Assembly: GCA_015179045.1 (NCBI GenBank)
Contig: WHUZ01000094.1
Location: 62,001 to 126,000 of the forward strand
Reading direction: 5' to 3'
DNA from: Kalaharituber pfeilii
Taxonomy: Eukaryota; Ascomycota; Pezizomycetes; Pezizales; Pezizaceae
Length of the DNA: 64,000 nt
This document shows, piece by piece, positions 1-11,792 of the stretch (its first letter is position 1; each line of letters begins with the position of its first letter). The notes below the pieces were generated by a model. The model did not search any database. It was not told where the DNA came from and worked only from the letters and a program-made list of their open reading frames with translations. Both the position numbers and the translations under genes were made by a program.

Positions 1-800
1 CTTTATCGCTTCCGGAGGGATGAGATTTTCCGCTGGGCATGAACGCCTAGCGGGGAGGGTGCCAGCCGATGATATTCCTATGATGGGTATCTACAGGTGT
101 GCAAGACGGGACGGGATATGGAATGGAGGAATGTTCAATATCGACGTGTGTGCGTGCCTTCGATTTTAAAGAACTAATCGGGGAGTACTGCTTTTTGCTC
201 GTCAAAAAATCATACAACAAATGGCAGCAAAATTTTCCTGGAAGTGAAAAACAAAAACTTATCTCGTCATATTTGCATTCCCTTTTGCATTGCAGTGGCT
301 GGTTCGGAGTTATGGATGATGAAAACGGGCATTAGGTGGGGGGGGGGGTGGACAGAAACAAGATTGAAAGTGGCTGGATAGCTGTTTAACAAATCATATT
401 TGAGGCTCCTTCATTTTTTTTTCTTTGCTCTTCCTCGCGAAGAACCGGAAGCTCACTGATGACGATATGGTACAGTTACGCACGGGGTAGCTAGGATGAA
501 GTGGAAATCGAAATGAAATGAGGGCATGAGATGAAGAAGCAGCATGGTCAGAGGCACAGAAACAGCTAGAGCCATCAAGCAGGATAAGGAGCCTGGTAGC
601 ATCAGCAGGGGCTGGGTGCAAGGCAAGCAAGAAACCCTGGACATGGGCTTGCAGATCGGATCTCAGCTGAAGTTCAACGTGTGGCTCAAATTGGGGGCGG
701 GTGTGCAGAACCGCATTGGCTCTCACTTCACGTAGAACGGCTAGCGGAAGGAGGTTTAGGGCCGCTCTCTAGCGCCAAGGAGGCAGAGCTGGAGCGCGTG
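1..800. other. Gene-free left edge
   Basis: I see no supportable gene here. The small open frames on both strands have no recognisable motif and no splice-site context. The stretch has mixed composition with a G run near 339-351. It could hold the distal promoter of BUD4 or the flank of a gene to the left. Confidence 0.4.
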
Positions 801-1895
801 CCAAGGCCAGGGGGCAGGGGATGCAGGGCCAATATATGCACTTTTACGAGCTGCGAAGTAGGCCGGTTGGTGCACTGGGATTAGTCCCACCGCAAAAGCT
901 ATGCAGAGGCAATGGGGGGGAGAGGGGGAGCGCGACGGGCGCCCTCGGCCGTCGCCATTTCGAGCATGCGTGTTGCGGGGCGTTCGCGTCCCCTGCTGGA
1001 GCCTGACATTAAATTGAGCAGGAGGTGGAGGAGGTTTGACACTGCGCAATGAGGAAGCGATCAGCGGGGCCCCTTCCCATATCCTCTCGCCGCCCATGGG
1101 CGGCCCCAGGAGAGGCCACTGTGGCCGAGAAGTTGCCATAGAAACGGAGGCGGGGAGGGAAAGCTGGGCCACATGCTCTTTGTCGCGTTGCAGGGCTGAT
1201 TGCGCCCGTGTTCGCAAGAGTGATTCCCGCCAAGCGCTGGTGTTTGCGTGCTGGGAGAGGGCTGCTTAGTCAGCTGCTGCTAGCGCGTTGAGTTGAGCAA
1301 CCATGGCAGGCAGGGTTGGGGACACCACTGCCTAACGCAGCAGGGGACATAAGGGACCACAGGGATTGTGCAGCTGCTCGTAGCGACCTCCTAGCCCTGG
1401 CGGGGCAGCTGCCCTCGCTCGCTCGCTCGCTCCAGGCCCGCTGCTGGCGTAGGCGACCGGCACCGCCCAGCAGCCCGCCCAGTGCACTAGTACTAGTACA
1501 ATGTACAAGTATCATACAGCGGACGGGCTGGCTGAATGCGAGTCAGGCAGCACGCCTCCAGCTTTCGCGATCCGCACCGCGCTGCTTGCGCTCGAGACAG
1601 CGTCCCGATGCCGAAAGCGATGGGGCAGCGCGGGGCAGCGCGGGGCCGCTGTCACCGCAAAGGGAGCGCGGGCAGGTGACATGACATGGGAGTGCGGCCA
1701 GGCGCCGTGCTGCGCGCCGCCTGCTGATTGGCCGCCTGGGGGCGTTGGGCGTAGAGTACGCCGTCCACATCTATCGAGTCGATCCGTGGCACGCAGCCGG
1801 GCCCACGGCTGGCGACTGGACGGTCGAGGCCGCCCTCATTTGCCAAGCCGTCCCACCATGAAGCAGCAACTGCACGCGGCGCCGCGCGGGCGCTG

Positions 1896-1945
1896 CCACA
1901 GCCCACAGCCCACAGCCCACAGCCCACAGCCCACAGCCCACAGCC
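1896..1945. repeat. Heptanucleotide tandem repeat (CCACAGC)n
   Basis: About seven direct copies of the 7-base unit CCACAGC follow one another. The tract is followed, after a short spacer, by a second 7-base tandem repeat of different sequence. Confidence 0.85.
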
Positions 1946-1963
1946 CGCCCGCAGCCCACTGCC

Positions 1964-1999
1964 ACCGCCCGCCGCCCGCCGCCCGCCGCCCGCCGCCCA
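1964..1999. repeat. Heptanucleotide tandem repeat (GCCCGCC)n
   Basis: About five copies of the 7-base unit GCCCGCC. It has the same period as the adjacent CCACAGC repeat, which suggests one array that changed its unit by mutation or slippage. Confidence 0.8.
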
Positions 2000-2789
2000 T
2001 TGCCATTCTCCTCCGGCTTCCCCAACCGCCTCCGCCGGGCTGCCCATTGGCGTCCACGCCAGCACAGTACTGTACTGTGCATGTATGGCTCGCACGTCGC
2101 CTCCGTGCTTGGCACCCAACGGCGGCTCCATTTGCCTTTTCGGCCGCCATGGCGCCCTGGCCACGGTGACAGCGGTCGATGCAGCCAGCAGCAGGCAGGC
2201 TTGGTCGTCGTGCTGCAGAGTACGCCTGTGCTGCGCTCGGCGTGTTCGCAGGAGCCGGCGTCTCTGGGCTCGCCGCCCTCGCCGTCGGGAGCCAGTCGGC
2301 CAGCCAGTGGGCGACGCTGCGAGGCAGGTGCGAGATTAAGTGCTGCATGAGCACCGCAGCAGCGGCAGCACCGCCAGGCCCAGCGGGCCCCACGCAAGAA
2401 CGCAGGTCGCGAAAAAGAAAAGAACGGAGAGCAGGAAGGGAAGAAGGGAAAAAGGAAAAAAGGGAAGCCAAAGGATAGGCTCATTAAAGTCGACGCGGGC
2501 CTGGGGAAGCCTCCATTCGCTGTCGACTCCTCATATCCCATAACCTACCGTATCCCACCCACGCACGCACGCGGTGGCAGCAAGAGGAGGCCCTCCCCTC
2601 CCCTCGCCCCCCCCCCGGCCGTTGCAGCCCCGACTGCCACACACTCTCATTTATACTTTTGACGCCGCTGCTTGCTGGGCTCTGTCGTGGTTACCGACTC
2701 TCCTCCTCACCCGCTGGCAACGCAAGCCGAGTGGACCGCTCCACTTCGAAACATCAACGTCCCAACGTTTGCTGTTTCCTTCCTCCGCA

Positions 2790-3119
2790 GCAGGTGAAAA
2801 AAAAAAAAAAAAGAAAAAGAAAAGAAAAAAGAAAAAAGAAAATTAAAAGAAAAAATAAGAAAGAAAAAAAACGTCATTGGAAACTCCTCAGCGGAGAAGC
2901 TGCTGCAGAGGCTTGGAGACTGAGCGAGCTCATACTCCGCCCCCCTCCCGACTCCTGTTGCCGCTTTGCTTACGGCACAGAAACCCACACACCTGTGAAA
3001 TACTTGCACACCGCACCACACTGTCACATACGCAATAAAACATCCTTCACATACTACTACAAGCGGAAAATTAGAGAGCAAACAGAAAACAAACAAGGGA
3101 GTTTAAAAAAAAAAAAAAA
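2790..3119 (+). promoter_or_regulatory. A-rich leader of BUD4, ending in a poly(A) run at the start codon
   Basis: An A/purine-rich tract covers about 2797-2870, and a run of 15 A ends directly at the first ATG (3120). If transcription starts upstream of 3105, the mRNA leader would carry an oligo(A) stretch abutting the start codon. The transcription start site is not visible from sequence. Confidence 0.45.
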
Positions 3120-6100
3120 ATGTCGGGCACACCCGGGCCTGCTGTATGTGACCCACCATCCTCCCCCCCTTCCCCCTCCCCTCCACCCCCCCCCCCCCCT
3201 TCAGATTCCCTCCTCCCACCTTCCCTCACCTTGGTTTCTCGCCTCGCCTCGTCTCGTTGTTTGTTTTGGCGTGAAACTCTGGATACCTTGATTGTTTCCA
3301 TACTTTCCGTTCTCTAGCTGCGTCAGGTATATTCTCTGACAACACCCAGGTCCAGCCTTTAAGGATACACAAACACGCCTCCCCGCAAGATTTCGAGGCA
3401 ACTCCTTCGGGTGCTCCCAAACCCACAAGGCCTCTATCCGAACTGGGTACCATCGAAGGCCGGAGAAACAGTATATTACAACAGAAACAAGTAGCGAGGG
3501 TGAGCCAACTTTGACACCTGCAATTAATCCGCCATTCCTGATACCTCTGCATCCCAATTATATGCTGACCAATATGTCACAGCGATTCGGCGAAGATATG
3601 GCTCAGTTCGCGTCGAGCCCTACAGCCAGAACAGGCGCCTCGCCGAGGGCGTTCTGGCTAGGAAACCTCCAGGAAAATTCCAAAGTTAAGGATAGTATAG
3701 TTGCTTCACCAAGGAGATCGTCGATTGAGAACCTGAAGAAAGCGTCCAGAGTGCAAAACAATAAGCTGCTGAAGCAGATACAATCTGGACCTGCACCGAT
3801 GCCTCCTAACCCGCCTCGGCCAATCAGCCTGCCACCACAAGGTCTCACCTCCCCGTTGAGGCTCGACAGTCCGCATAGGAAGAACTCATTACCCGGTCCG
3901 CTTTCACCGAAAAAGACCAATTCTCCTTCACCACCTCCGGCAATAACCACACCTCCCAAGAGTGCTGTTTTAACCTCAATTATGCGTAATGACAACCCTC
4001 CAAGGCCATCTCCAGGAAAATCATCATTACTGGCGTCATACAAAGTTAATGGAAGAAGTGATGTTGAGGAGTACACGGATGGCGAGGATAATGTGAATGC
4101 TAGTCCCAGCCGTAGGAAGGCTGTTACATTCAATGACATCCCTGCACAGGTCGTAGAGTATGAGCTAATGACACCGGTTCCATCGGTTGATGGATCGCCG
4201 AGCATGAGTTATGATTCCCAAGATGAAGATGAGGATGACGAGGATGACTATGACTATGACAACACGCCTGTCATTGAACCAGATAACTGGAGGGATACGA
4301 CACCGGAAAGAGTTGCCACACCGCCTCGGCTTGGAGACCCGTTCCGGACGACTCCATCACCCACGGGGCGTCCGCTCCCACCTCTGCCTGGGACGCAATC
4401 GGGCCGCACAGATAGCTTTTCCTTAAATCGCCCGCTCCCAAGCCTTCCGCTCAAGCCCCATGTTCAGAGCCAGGAGCAGATATCGCTGCATGAAAAGATG
4501 CAAATGATGATTCAAAAGAGCGACGTCGAGCCGCATCCTGATCCTAATGCGCACGCAGAGGAGGAACGGCGATTGGGCATTGCGCTCGGGATTTCGTTTG
4601 AGGAAATGTCAGTGAACGGCGACGAGACTGATGATGATGACAGGACAATGAGCCCTGAGCCAATTCAGAAGGAGACTGCGCTGGACTACCCTGCAGGGCA
4701 CTACTCTTCCTCGATGGAGTTTGACAGGGAGTTCGACTTTAAGCGGCCGAAGAAAATTTCGCGCGACTCCATCCGCCGCCACGTGAGCCGCCGCGACGGC
4801 TCCATATCTTCGGTCGGCAGCGAGCGCTCGGGGACACGCGCAGCACTGCTGCCAGCGGCGAGGAGGAGCGCGTGAACGCCAAGGCGCAGGCTGCAGGGCG
4901 CATGTTCGACACCGCACGACTCGCCGCCCGCTCGCCGGACGCCGTGCCAGAGGCAGCCCCGTCGGAGTGCTCCGAGGCGTCTGAATTCACCAACGGCACC
5001 GACGCATCGAGGTACAGCGAGGCCGAAGAGGGGGACTCCGATGCAACGCCCACTGCTGGGACGCCGCGGGCAGCGTCTCCCGACCTGCCCGCCCCAGCGG
5101 CGGCCCCTCTTTCAGACCCCACGGAGAACACCCCAGCCCTGCCTATGCCCGTGCCAGCTAGCCCACCAACGCCGCCAAAAGAGGAGGATGAAGTCGCATC
5201 AAAGCGGGTCAGCGTTGCGCTTCCAGAGTTCAGGAACGACTTTGGGGGCGATAGCCTCGGATTGAGAGACTTCATGACCCCATCACCACCTCCCATCAAG
5301 GCTCCTGAATCGGAGCCCACCCCCGTCCCGAGTCCAGAGCCTACACCATTCCTTTCAACTATGCCGTCCCTTCCCCCGCCATTGAGCGAGACACGAGAAT
5401 ATCTTGACCGACGCCCTTCCACCCCAGAGAATCAACATATTGAGCTTGATGACGACCTCGAACGTACGCCCGAGTCTGTGATCCACCGTCCGGCTAGTCA
5501 TAATGATGATGATTCTGAATACGATCAATACTACGACGAAGATGGTACCGAAGACGGAGAGGGATTTGATAGAGAAGGCGAGAGCGAGGCTGACCGGGAA
5601 AGTATGCGGACCGACACTCCTGTTGTCGTTGAGCCAGCTCGCTCTCCATCCCCAATTCCCGAGGATGCAGCAACAATTAGAGCACCTGGTGGAAAGCTTC
5701 GCACTCGTCCAAGCGCCACGCCTGCAGATATGGCCGCTATGGCAGCACAAAGAAGACAAGTTAGCGGGGACCATACTAAAACAATGTCTCCAAAATCAGA
5801 CTCCGGTAGTGTCGAGGGAGATGATGCACCCGAATCAGAAGGAGACTATGACGACGAGGACTATGACGAAGAGGAAGACGAGGTTGCCTCAGACCCAGGT
5901 GTAGATTCCAATGGAAAAACTCCAATGAGGAAGTCGTCTCGAAGGAGCCTTAAGATGCCAACTTTAGATGAGCTTCACATTGACCTTAGCTTGGATGATA
6001 TTGATGAGGAACTGGATCGGGTCATTGAGACTTCAAAACGTGGATATCTCATGAGACACAGCACCAGAGTCATTCACGCTACCAGCCGAGAGAGCGATGA

Positions 6101-7857
6101 GGAAAACTCACGTATGCAAGGTCACCAACGCACACGATCGTGGCAGGTCGAACCGTGGAAGTCTCCATCATCAAGAAGGCGGAGCCAAAGGAGTTCATTG
6201 GGCCAAGGTGACAAGAAACAAGATGGGCCAGCTCCTCCTATGCCTGGTCAGCCAGACGCAGCGACAAAGACACACCTTGCACCTCCTTCCACTGCACCTG
6301 CAATTGATGACAAGAATCCAATAACGCCCCCAGAGAATGGCGAGCGAGGAAGGTTATTTGTGAAGGTCATCGGTGTCAAAGATCTCACATTACCATTGCC
6401 ACAGCGTGAGCCTACATGGTTCTGTCTGACACTGGATAATGGCCTTCATTGTGTGACGACGTCGTGGCTAGAGTTGGCCAAGAATGCCCCAATCGGACAA
6501 GAGTTTGAATTGTATGTTGTTTGTCTTGCTGCTTTTGGTAGTGAACGTTTAGACTAATTGTTTTTGCCTCAGGGTCGTTCTCAATGATTTGGAGTTCCAA
6601 TTGACACTGCAAACCAAGCTAGAAAAGCCTCCTCCAAAGGTCGCGCCTGCCGCACCTCCAACTCCGCCGCCTCCCGCTCCAAAAGTCACCACTACAAGTA
6701 AGACGAAGTCAACATTTAGTCGTGTGTTCATTTCGAAAAAGCGCAAAGAACTTGAGAAGCAAAGGGAACAGCAGCAACTACAATTATTGCAACAACAACA
6801 ACAGGCTCAAGCACAAGCTCAGAAGCAACAACCCGAAGAGCCACTAAGTGCATGGGAGCTGCTTAATGGGCTCGTTGCAAGGGATGGAAGTTTCGCTAGG
6901 TCCTATGTTTGCTTGAAAGATTTTGAGCACAAGGCATACGGAAGACCTTTCGTGACCGAAATTAACTGCTTCAACGAATGGGCGATCGACTCAAACAGCC
7001 TGAAGAGCAAGCGAGGTGGTAATCCTGCTAGGCGACCTCCATACAAGATCGGCAAGCTTGAAGTTCAAATGCTGTTTGTTCCCAAGCCCCCAGGAATGTC
7101 TGATGTAAGTTATTCACCCCTTATATCCGGCTTCACATGATACTAACCTGCTCAATAGAAGGATCTTCCCAAGAGTATGGCAGCTGCGATTAGAGAGTTG
7201 AAGGAAGCAGAGTCCATGGTAGCTAGGAGTTGGGAGGGATACCTTTCCCAACAGGGAGGGGATTGTCCATACTGGCGACGTCGTTACTTCAAGCTTGTAG
7301 GCGCCAAGCTGACTGCATATCATGAGGTCAGCCGTCAGCCACGAGCTACGATTAATCTTGCCAAAGCAATCCGCTTGATAGACGACCGCCCATCACTCAC
7401 AGAGCCAGAAATTGCGTCCTCTAATGGAAAGCGAAGAAAGTCAGCCTTCTCAGAAATGGAAGAGGGATACATGTTCGTCGAAGAGGGATTCCGCATTAAG
7501 TTTGGAAATGGGGAGACAATTGACTTTTATGCCGACAATGCAGAGGATAAGAAGGGTTGGATGAAGGTTCTCGGAGAAACTATTGGGGGTGGGCAGGAGA
7601 ACAGGAACTGGTGTGAGATTATCCTGGCCAAGGAAAAGCATGATAGGGAGCAAGCCGCAGCAGCGCAACAGAGGAGGATACAGCAACAACAGGCTCAGCA
7701 TCAACAGTTTGAGAAATCCTATTTGCCACAACTGTCATCCAATAATGGGCCCCCACCTCCACCGAAAACAGCAAAAAGACCAGTTTCCGGCGTGCCTGCT
7801 GGTTATCCACAAGGATCAATTGGTTCCGTTCATTCCGTAGGCTCTACCGGTCGTTAA
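3120..7857 (+). CDS. BUD4: Bud4: anillin-like, PH-domain septin-associated protein
   Basis: Bud4/anillin family proteins organise septin rings at septation and bud sites, acting at the cell cortex. Proposed exons: 3120-3143, 3350-3499, 3583-6511, 6573-7104, 7159-7857. Introns: GTATGT..CTGAC..CCCAG; GTGAGC..GCTGAC..CACAG; GTATGT..CTAAT..CTCAG; GTAAGT..TACTAAC..ATAG. Phases fit except for one frame break near 4.83 kb, between frames that both read as coding; counting one missing base gives about 1444 aa. The protein has a long disordered Pro/Ser/acidic N-terminal two-thirds. A C2/anillin-like region lies near residues 975-1190 (RLFVKVIGVKDLTLPLP, then WELLNGLVARDGS). A PH domain lies near 1236-1357 (WEGYLSQQ, YWRRRYFKLVG, final helix KKGWMKVLGE). 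A Ser/Gly tail follows. The tiny first exon rests on the ATG and the splice match, so the start is less certain than the rest. Confidence 0.88.
4783..4889 (+). other. Reading-frame break inside BUD4
   Basis: Frame 1 stays open up to a TGA at 4873-4875, while the continuing Bud4 frame is already open from upstream of 4821. One deleted base between about 4826 and 4850 explains it. Alternatively, a 107-nt intron (GTGAGC donor at 4783, GCGCAG acceptor ending 4889) restores frame. That intron would be GC-rich and has only a poor branch site, unlike the gene's other introns, so I favour a one-base frameshift or sequencing error. Confidence 0.6.
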
Positions 7858-8400
7858 ACTGCAGAGCGTCTATCCGGGATGTTATTCTTTTCTTCAATGT
7901 TTAGATTGCATCAGATGTGGCGTTCTCCTAATTTCTCGGGTCCAATTTGATAGTGTGGGCGTCTGTTGGCTTTGTTTTTCATTTTCTTTTTTCTTTTTTT
8001 GTGCTTTGATCTTTCATTCTTTTAACCTGATTTCTTTTTGTGCAATTGTTTTCTGTTTTGCTTTTTTGCTTTGCTCGCTCGAAGCGGTGCTCTTAATCCC
8101 CAGATTTCTGTTCCTATGTAAAATCCTTATTCTTTTTTTTTTTTTTTTTTATTGGCGGTCTGGAGGAATTTGTTGTTTTTGATTAAGTGGGTTTTTTGTG
8201 GGTGTGTTTGGCGTCAACCTTTTTTTTTTTTTTTTTTTTCGATTACATAACTTTTTAGTGAGTTGCTATACCTATTGATTGCCTTGAGAAAAAAAAAAAT
8301 TGCAGGAAAGCAAATTGTACTTACAAACTTCTAGAATTAATTTTTTCCTTTCTTCACTCGTGAATCGGAAACAGTTATCGTTGTACTTAGCCGTTTAAAC
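7858..8400 (+). other. BUD4 3' flank with T-rich runs
   Basis: After the stop codon the + strand becomes T-rich, with runs of 18 T (8133-8150) and 20 T (8220-8239). This is where the 3' untranslated region and polyadenylation site are expected. No canonical AATAAA site can be assigned with confidence. Confidence 0.45.
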
Positions 8401-11400
8401 GTCCATTGAAAGGGAGGTTGTCATCGGTGGTTCCAATTTGCCTATCTGGGAAGACGAAAAGAGTAATTAACAGCTAGTCTGTTGAAATTGACTGCAAGGA
8501 CTTGGCGGAACCAGACAATGGATGTATTGTAACATAGAAGGGAATACCTCACTCAACTGAAGACGCAATGCTGTTCCTCTACTTAGCCGGATAGCCCCAG
8601 CAGTGTAAATCTGCACTACTTCATAACAGCGGCCGCTACAATAGAAAGAGTCGTAGTGGTTTTGCTTTTAGAAAGCAGCCGCAAAGCAAGTACCGTTCAA
8701 TGAGTGGTTCAGCGGGCTCCGGGTCGATAAACTGGCAAGATATTTCGTGCGTCTCAAAGAGCTATTGATGCAACAGACGGCGCAGCGAGCAAAAGCGCTA
8801 GCTGTGAACTAAGGCATTCAAAAAAAAAAAAGAAAAAAAATTGCAACAGATGCTACAGCAACTTCAAGGAAAAAGTATCCAAGAATCCTTCAAAAAAAAA
8901 ATTTTGTTGAGAGTAGATGTAGTGTAGGGGACCTTCAGGAGTTACTACGAGGGGTAGTGCAACCAAACTAGAAACATATTGGCCTTTTAAGTTATGGTTT
9001 GAGGATTAGGGGGGCTTCTTTGTTCCTTTTTCGTCTTTTTCGTCTTTTTCTCTTTTTTTCATGGGGAGTAATTGGCAATAGCACTTTGGGCTTGCTTTGG
9101 GCGTCGCATTGCTGGTTTGGTCCCATTCGTCCTCCTTTTTTCCTCCCCCCTTCTTCAGCTACACCAAACGAGAAAAAAAAAAAAAAAAAAAAAAAAAGGC
9201 AGCAAAGGTATAGATTGATTATAGTTTATATAAGTTCTTGCTTGACATGGGGGCTTATATCTTGCAGGCTGATATATAATGGAAGTTTTTCGAACGTCTT
9301 GCTGGGCCTTATGATATGTAGCCCACACCTAGGAACTTTGTGGAAGGGAATGAATGATGGGGGGGGACTTGATTCTTTGCTTGTTGGTTTGATGAGGGCC
9401 GCTGCCAATACGTTTTTTTTTTTTATAAGATGGCTTCGCTGGATGGGGTGGGGCTGATGGATGGGTTCAACAAAAAAAAATTGAAGACCTTTACATGAGT
9501 TTGAGGGTAACACCTGTCGTGAAGCATATCAAATCCGTTCCATGTAATTATATCTGATCTTTCCTTGGTTTCCATCCTGAAAACAAACAATGTGATTATT
9601 TTTGCCTTTTTTTTCAGTCCAATCAATTACATGGTATTCTTTGATTTATGCACAGATATATCTTTGTTCGCCACAAAAACAGAAAGTTTAAAGTTGAAGG
9701 TAACGGCCTTTTTTTTTTTTTACATCTCTGTGCTAGCAAGATCGGGGTAAACCCAGGGTCCATAGTTTGTATACTATCCTCTAGCATGCTGTGGGGGCCC
9801 ATACAAAGATATGCCGCAACAGAATACTAAAGCCAGTATCGGAGAATTAAAACTGTGAACTGACATGAAACGAGGAAGAAAAGTATTCACTAGCTTCTTC
9901 ATACTCTTTGGATACAAATTATATATATATAACATATCCAAAAGTGGTGATTTTTTCCAACCATTTCCATCCACGGGCTCACTTTGGGCAAAAAAAAAAA
10001 AAAAAAAAAGACTATCAAGTAAAAACCGTCCAATTACGCACCCACGAAGCCACACCCCACCAAGTTTATAAAGACAAGAGAAACGTCTTATTTATTTTAT
10101 TTTTCTCGCATTTCGTTTTTCTAAATAAGAATATCATCACTTTAGCTTTACCCTTTAATTGCTCTCGCGCAAGTTTCCCCTTTTATTGCGCAGAGAAATG
10201 CTCCCCCTTATTTAAACTTTCAATTACTTTTTTTTCTCCTTTTGATTTTTCTTTTCCTTCTTCTCCAAGTAATTTCTGTCCCTGGAACCAAACAAGTGCA
10301 AAGACGAATGAATCATTAACCAAGAAAAGCACAACTGTAAACGCATCCCACCCAGAACGTCGAACATCCTCACAGAGAATTGTCGACTGAGTGAATCCAA
10401 CCTTTTGAGCAGTAGCCGTATGAGAGAGTGTTCAGTCAAGTTGAAAAGAACGACTGGCTTATCGGGCCCAATGAGCTCAGCTCATCAGCTAGTTGATTGG
10501 CATGGTTAAATTGCCAAAGTGGTGAAGTGTTGATGACGGATAAATTGGTGGTCAATTGTGAAATAGTCAAGGATGGAATTGGACGTGATGAAGTGATAGG
10601 AGAGAAGATGAGATAATGCCACGAAAAACATAGAACATCTCCAGTTAATTATTAGTGCAGCGACATTGAAGGCAATGAGATGGAGCAGGAAGGCTAGGAG
10701 AGCTGAATAACGAGTGGGAGAGAAGTGAGGTTGAGGAGGGAGGGAGAGGAAGGAAGATGCGACACAGAGGGATCAGATAGAGCGGAGAATGGAGGGGGGA
10801 ATATGGGGACGTGATACAAGTACACCACAACCGATACTATCCAAATACACTGCCACCAACCAGTCTGAAATAGAAAATCGCGAATGGCGAGAAAGGTAGG
10901 TAGGGAGGAGGAAAAGATATTGAAGTTCAAGACTGAGGGTAACCAGCTCAAGCAAGGGACGAAAAAGCAACCCTGTGCGAGCAGCCATAGCTCGCTCGGT
11001 CAACGTCTGCGATGCCAATTGAGAGGCGTAGGACCGCTAGGTAAGGAAAATAAGACGCGAACACGGCAACACAAAGACCATGAAGTAGTCCATCTCCTCC
11101 AAGGAGGGAAAAACATAACACAAAGCACATATGATTCTCAAACCCTAAGTAGAAAGTTCTTTCTCTTCCGCTTCTCTCGTACAGTAAATAATAAGCACTA
11201 CAGTACATTTTCTTGGTGACTGCCTCTCCTAACAATTTTTTCATTCACCTTTTTCCGCCACACATGTTTCCTGCCGCTCGGACAAACAGTTTGCCTCATA
11301 TAATGTGACAATAAATAAATATAAGAGACATAAACAGGAGAGAAATAAGATACATAAAAAATATAAGAAATTGACAGAACCCAATGAAACATGACATTGT

Positions 11401-11792
11401 AAAAAACAAAAAAAAGGAACGTAATCTGCAGACGTTATATAGTTAGGACACTCCAAAGGAAATAACATAAACCGTTCAAAACGTAGTAGTAACCAGAAAA
11501 CCAGCTAGATTCCCATCTCATCAAATTCGGCCTGCTTTATTTTCTTCCTTCTGTTGCTCCTGAACAACGGTAAAGGAGAAAGAAAGCTGATTTAGCACGG
11601 CCCCCTTGCCCTTATAGTAATTTTAAAGATATTTTCACACGTTTCATGACAGGTAGACAAAGTGACTTTGACTACATAGATAAGACCCTATATCGTCACA
11701 TAAAATGAACACATAAAAGAAATGGACAAACCGAAAGCCCCGAATGGTGGCTGAGTGCAACGCAAAGGTAATGGCAAATCAATCAATCAACG
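8400..11792. other. Intergenic region, homopolymer-rich, no gene seen
   Basis: The region holds many homopolymers, including 25 A (9173-9197), about 12 T near 9413 and about 19 A near 9990. A pyrimidine-rich stretch (10080-10290) resembles a leader or promoter, but no convincing coding frame follows it. Open frames such as 9908-10390 (+) are read-through of A/T-rich low-complexity DNA with no domain. The part next to 11792 should include the 3' untranslated region of the minus-strand PUF gene. Confidence 0.45.

Larger units (their letters stand above)
800..2560. other. GC-rich, low-complexity island upstream of BUD4
   Basis: This stretch is visibly much richer in G and C than the deserts, with purine and pyrimidine runs and CCAAT-box-like sites (TGATTGGCC near 1724, CCCATTGGC near 2042). 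Long open frames occur on both strands (for example minus-strand 1771-2541) but are composed of Arg/Ala/Gly/Pro repeats and overlap each other, as expected of GC-rich DNA without stop codons. I read it as promoter or regulatory sequence, not as a gene. Confidence 0.5.

Noticed and set aside
1501..2541. Long overlapping open frames on both strands (up to 256 codons)
   Set aside because: They lie in GC-rich tandem-repeat DNA, overlap in several frames, encode Arg/Ala/Pro/Gly repeats and have no domain or splice signals.
9908..10390. 160-codon + strand open frame
   Set aside because: It spans a poly(A) run and a pyrimidine-rich leader-like stretch and shows no motif.
10520..10580. C-box-like TGATGA motifs suggesting a C/D snoRNA
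   Set aside because: No matching D box (CTGA) at suitable spacing and no terminal stem.
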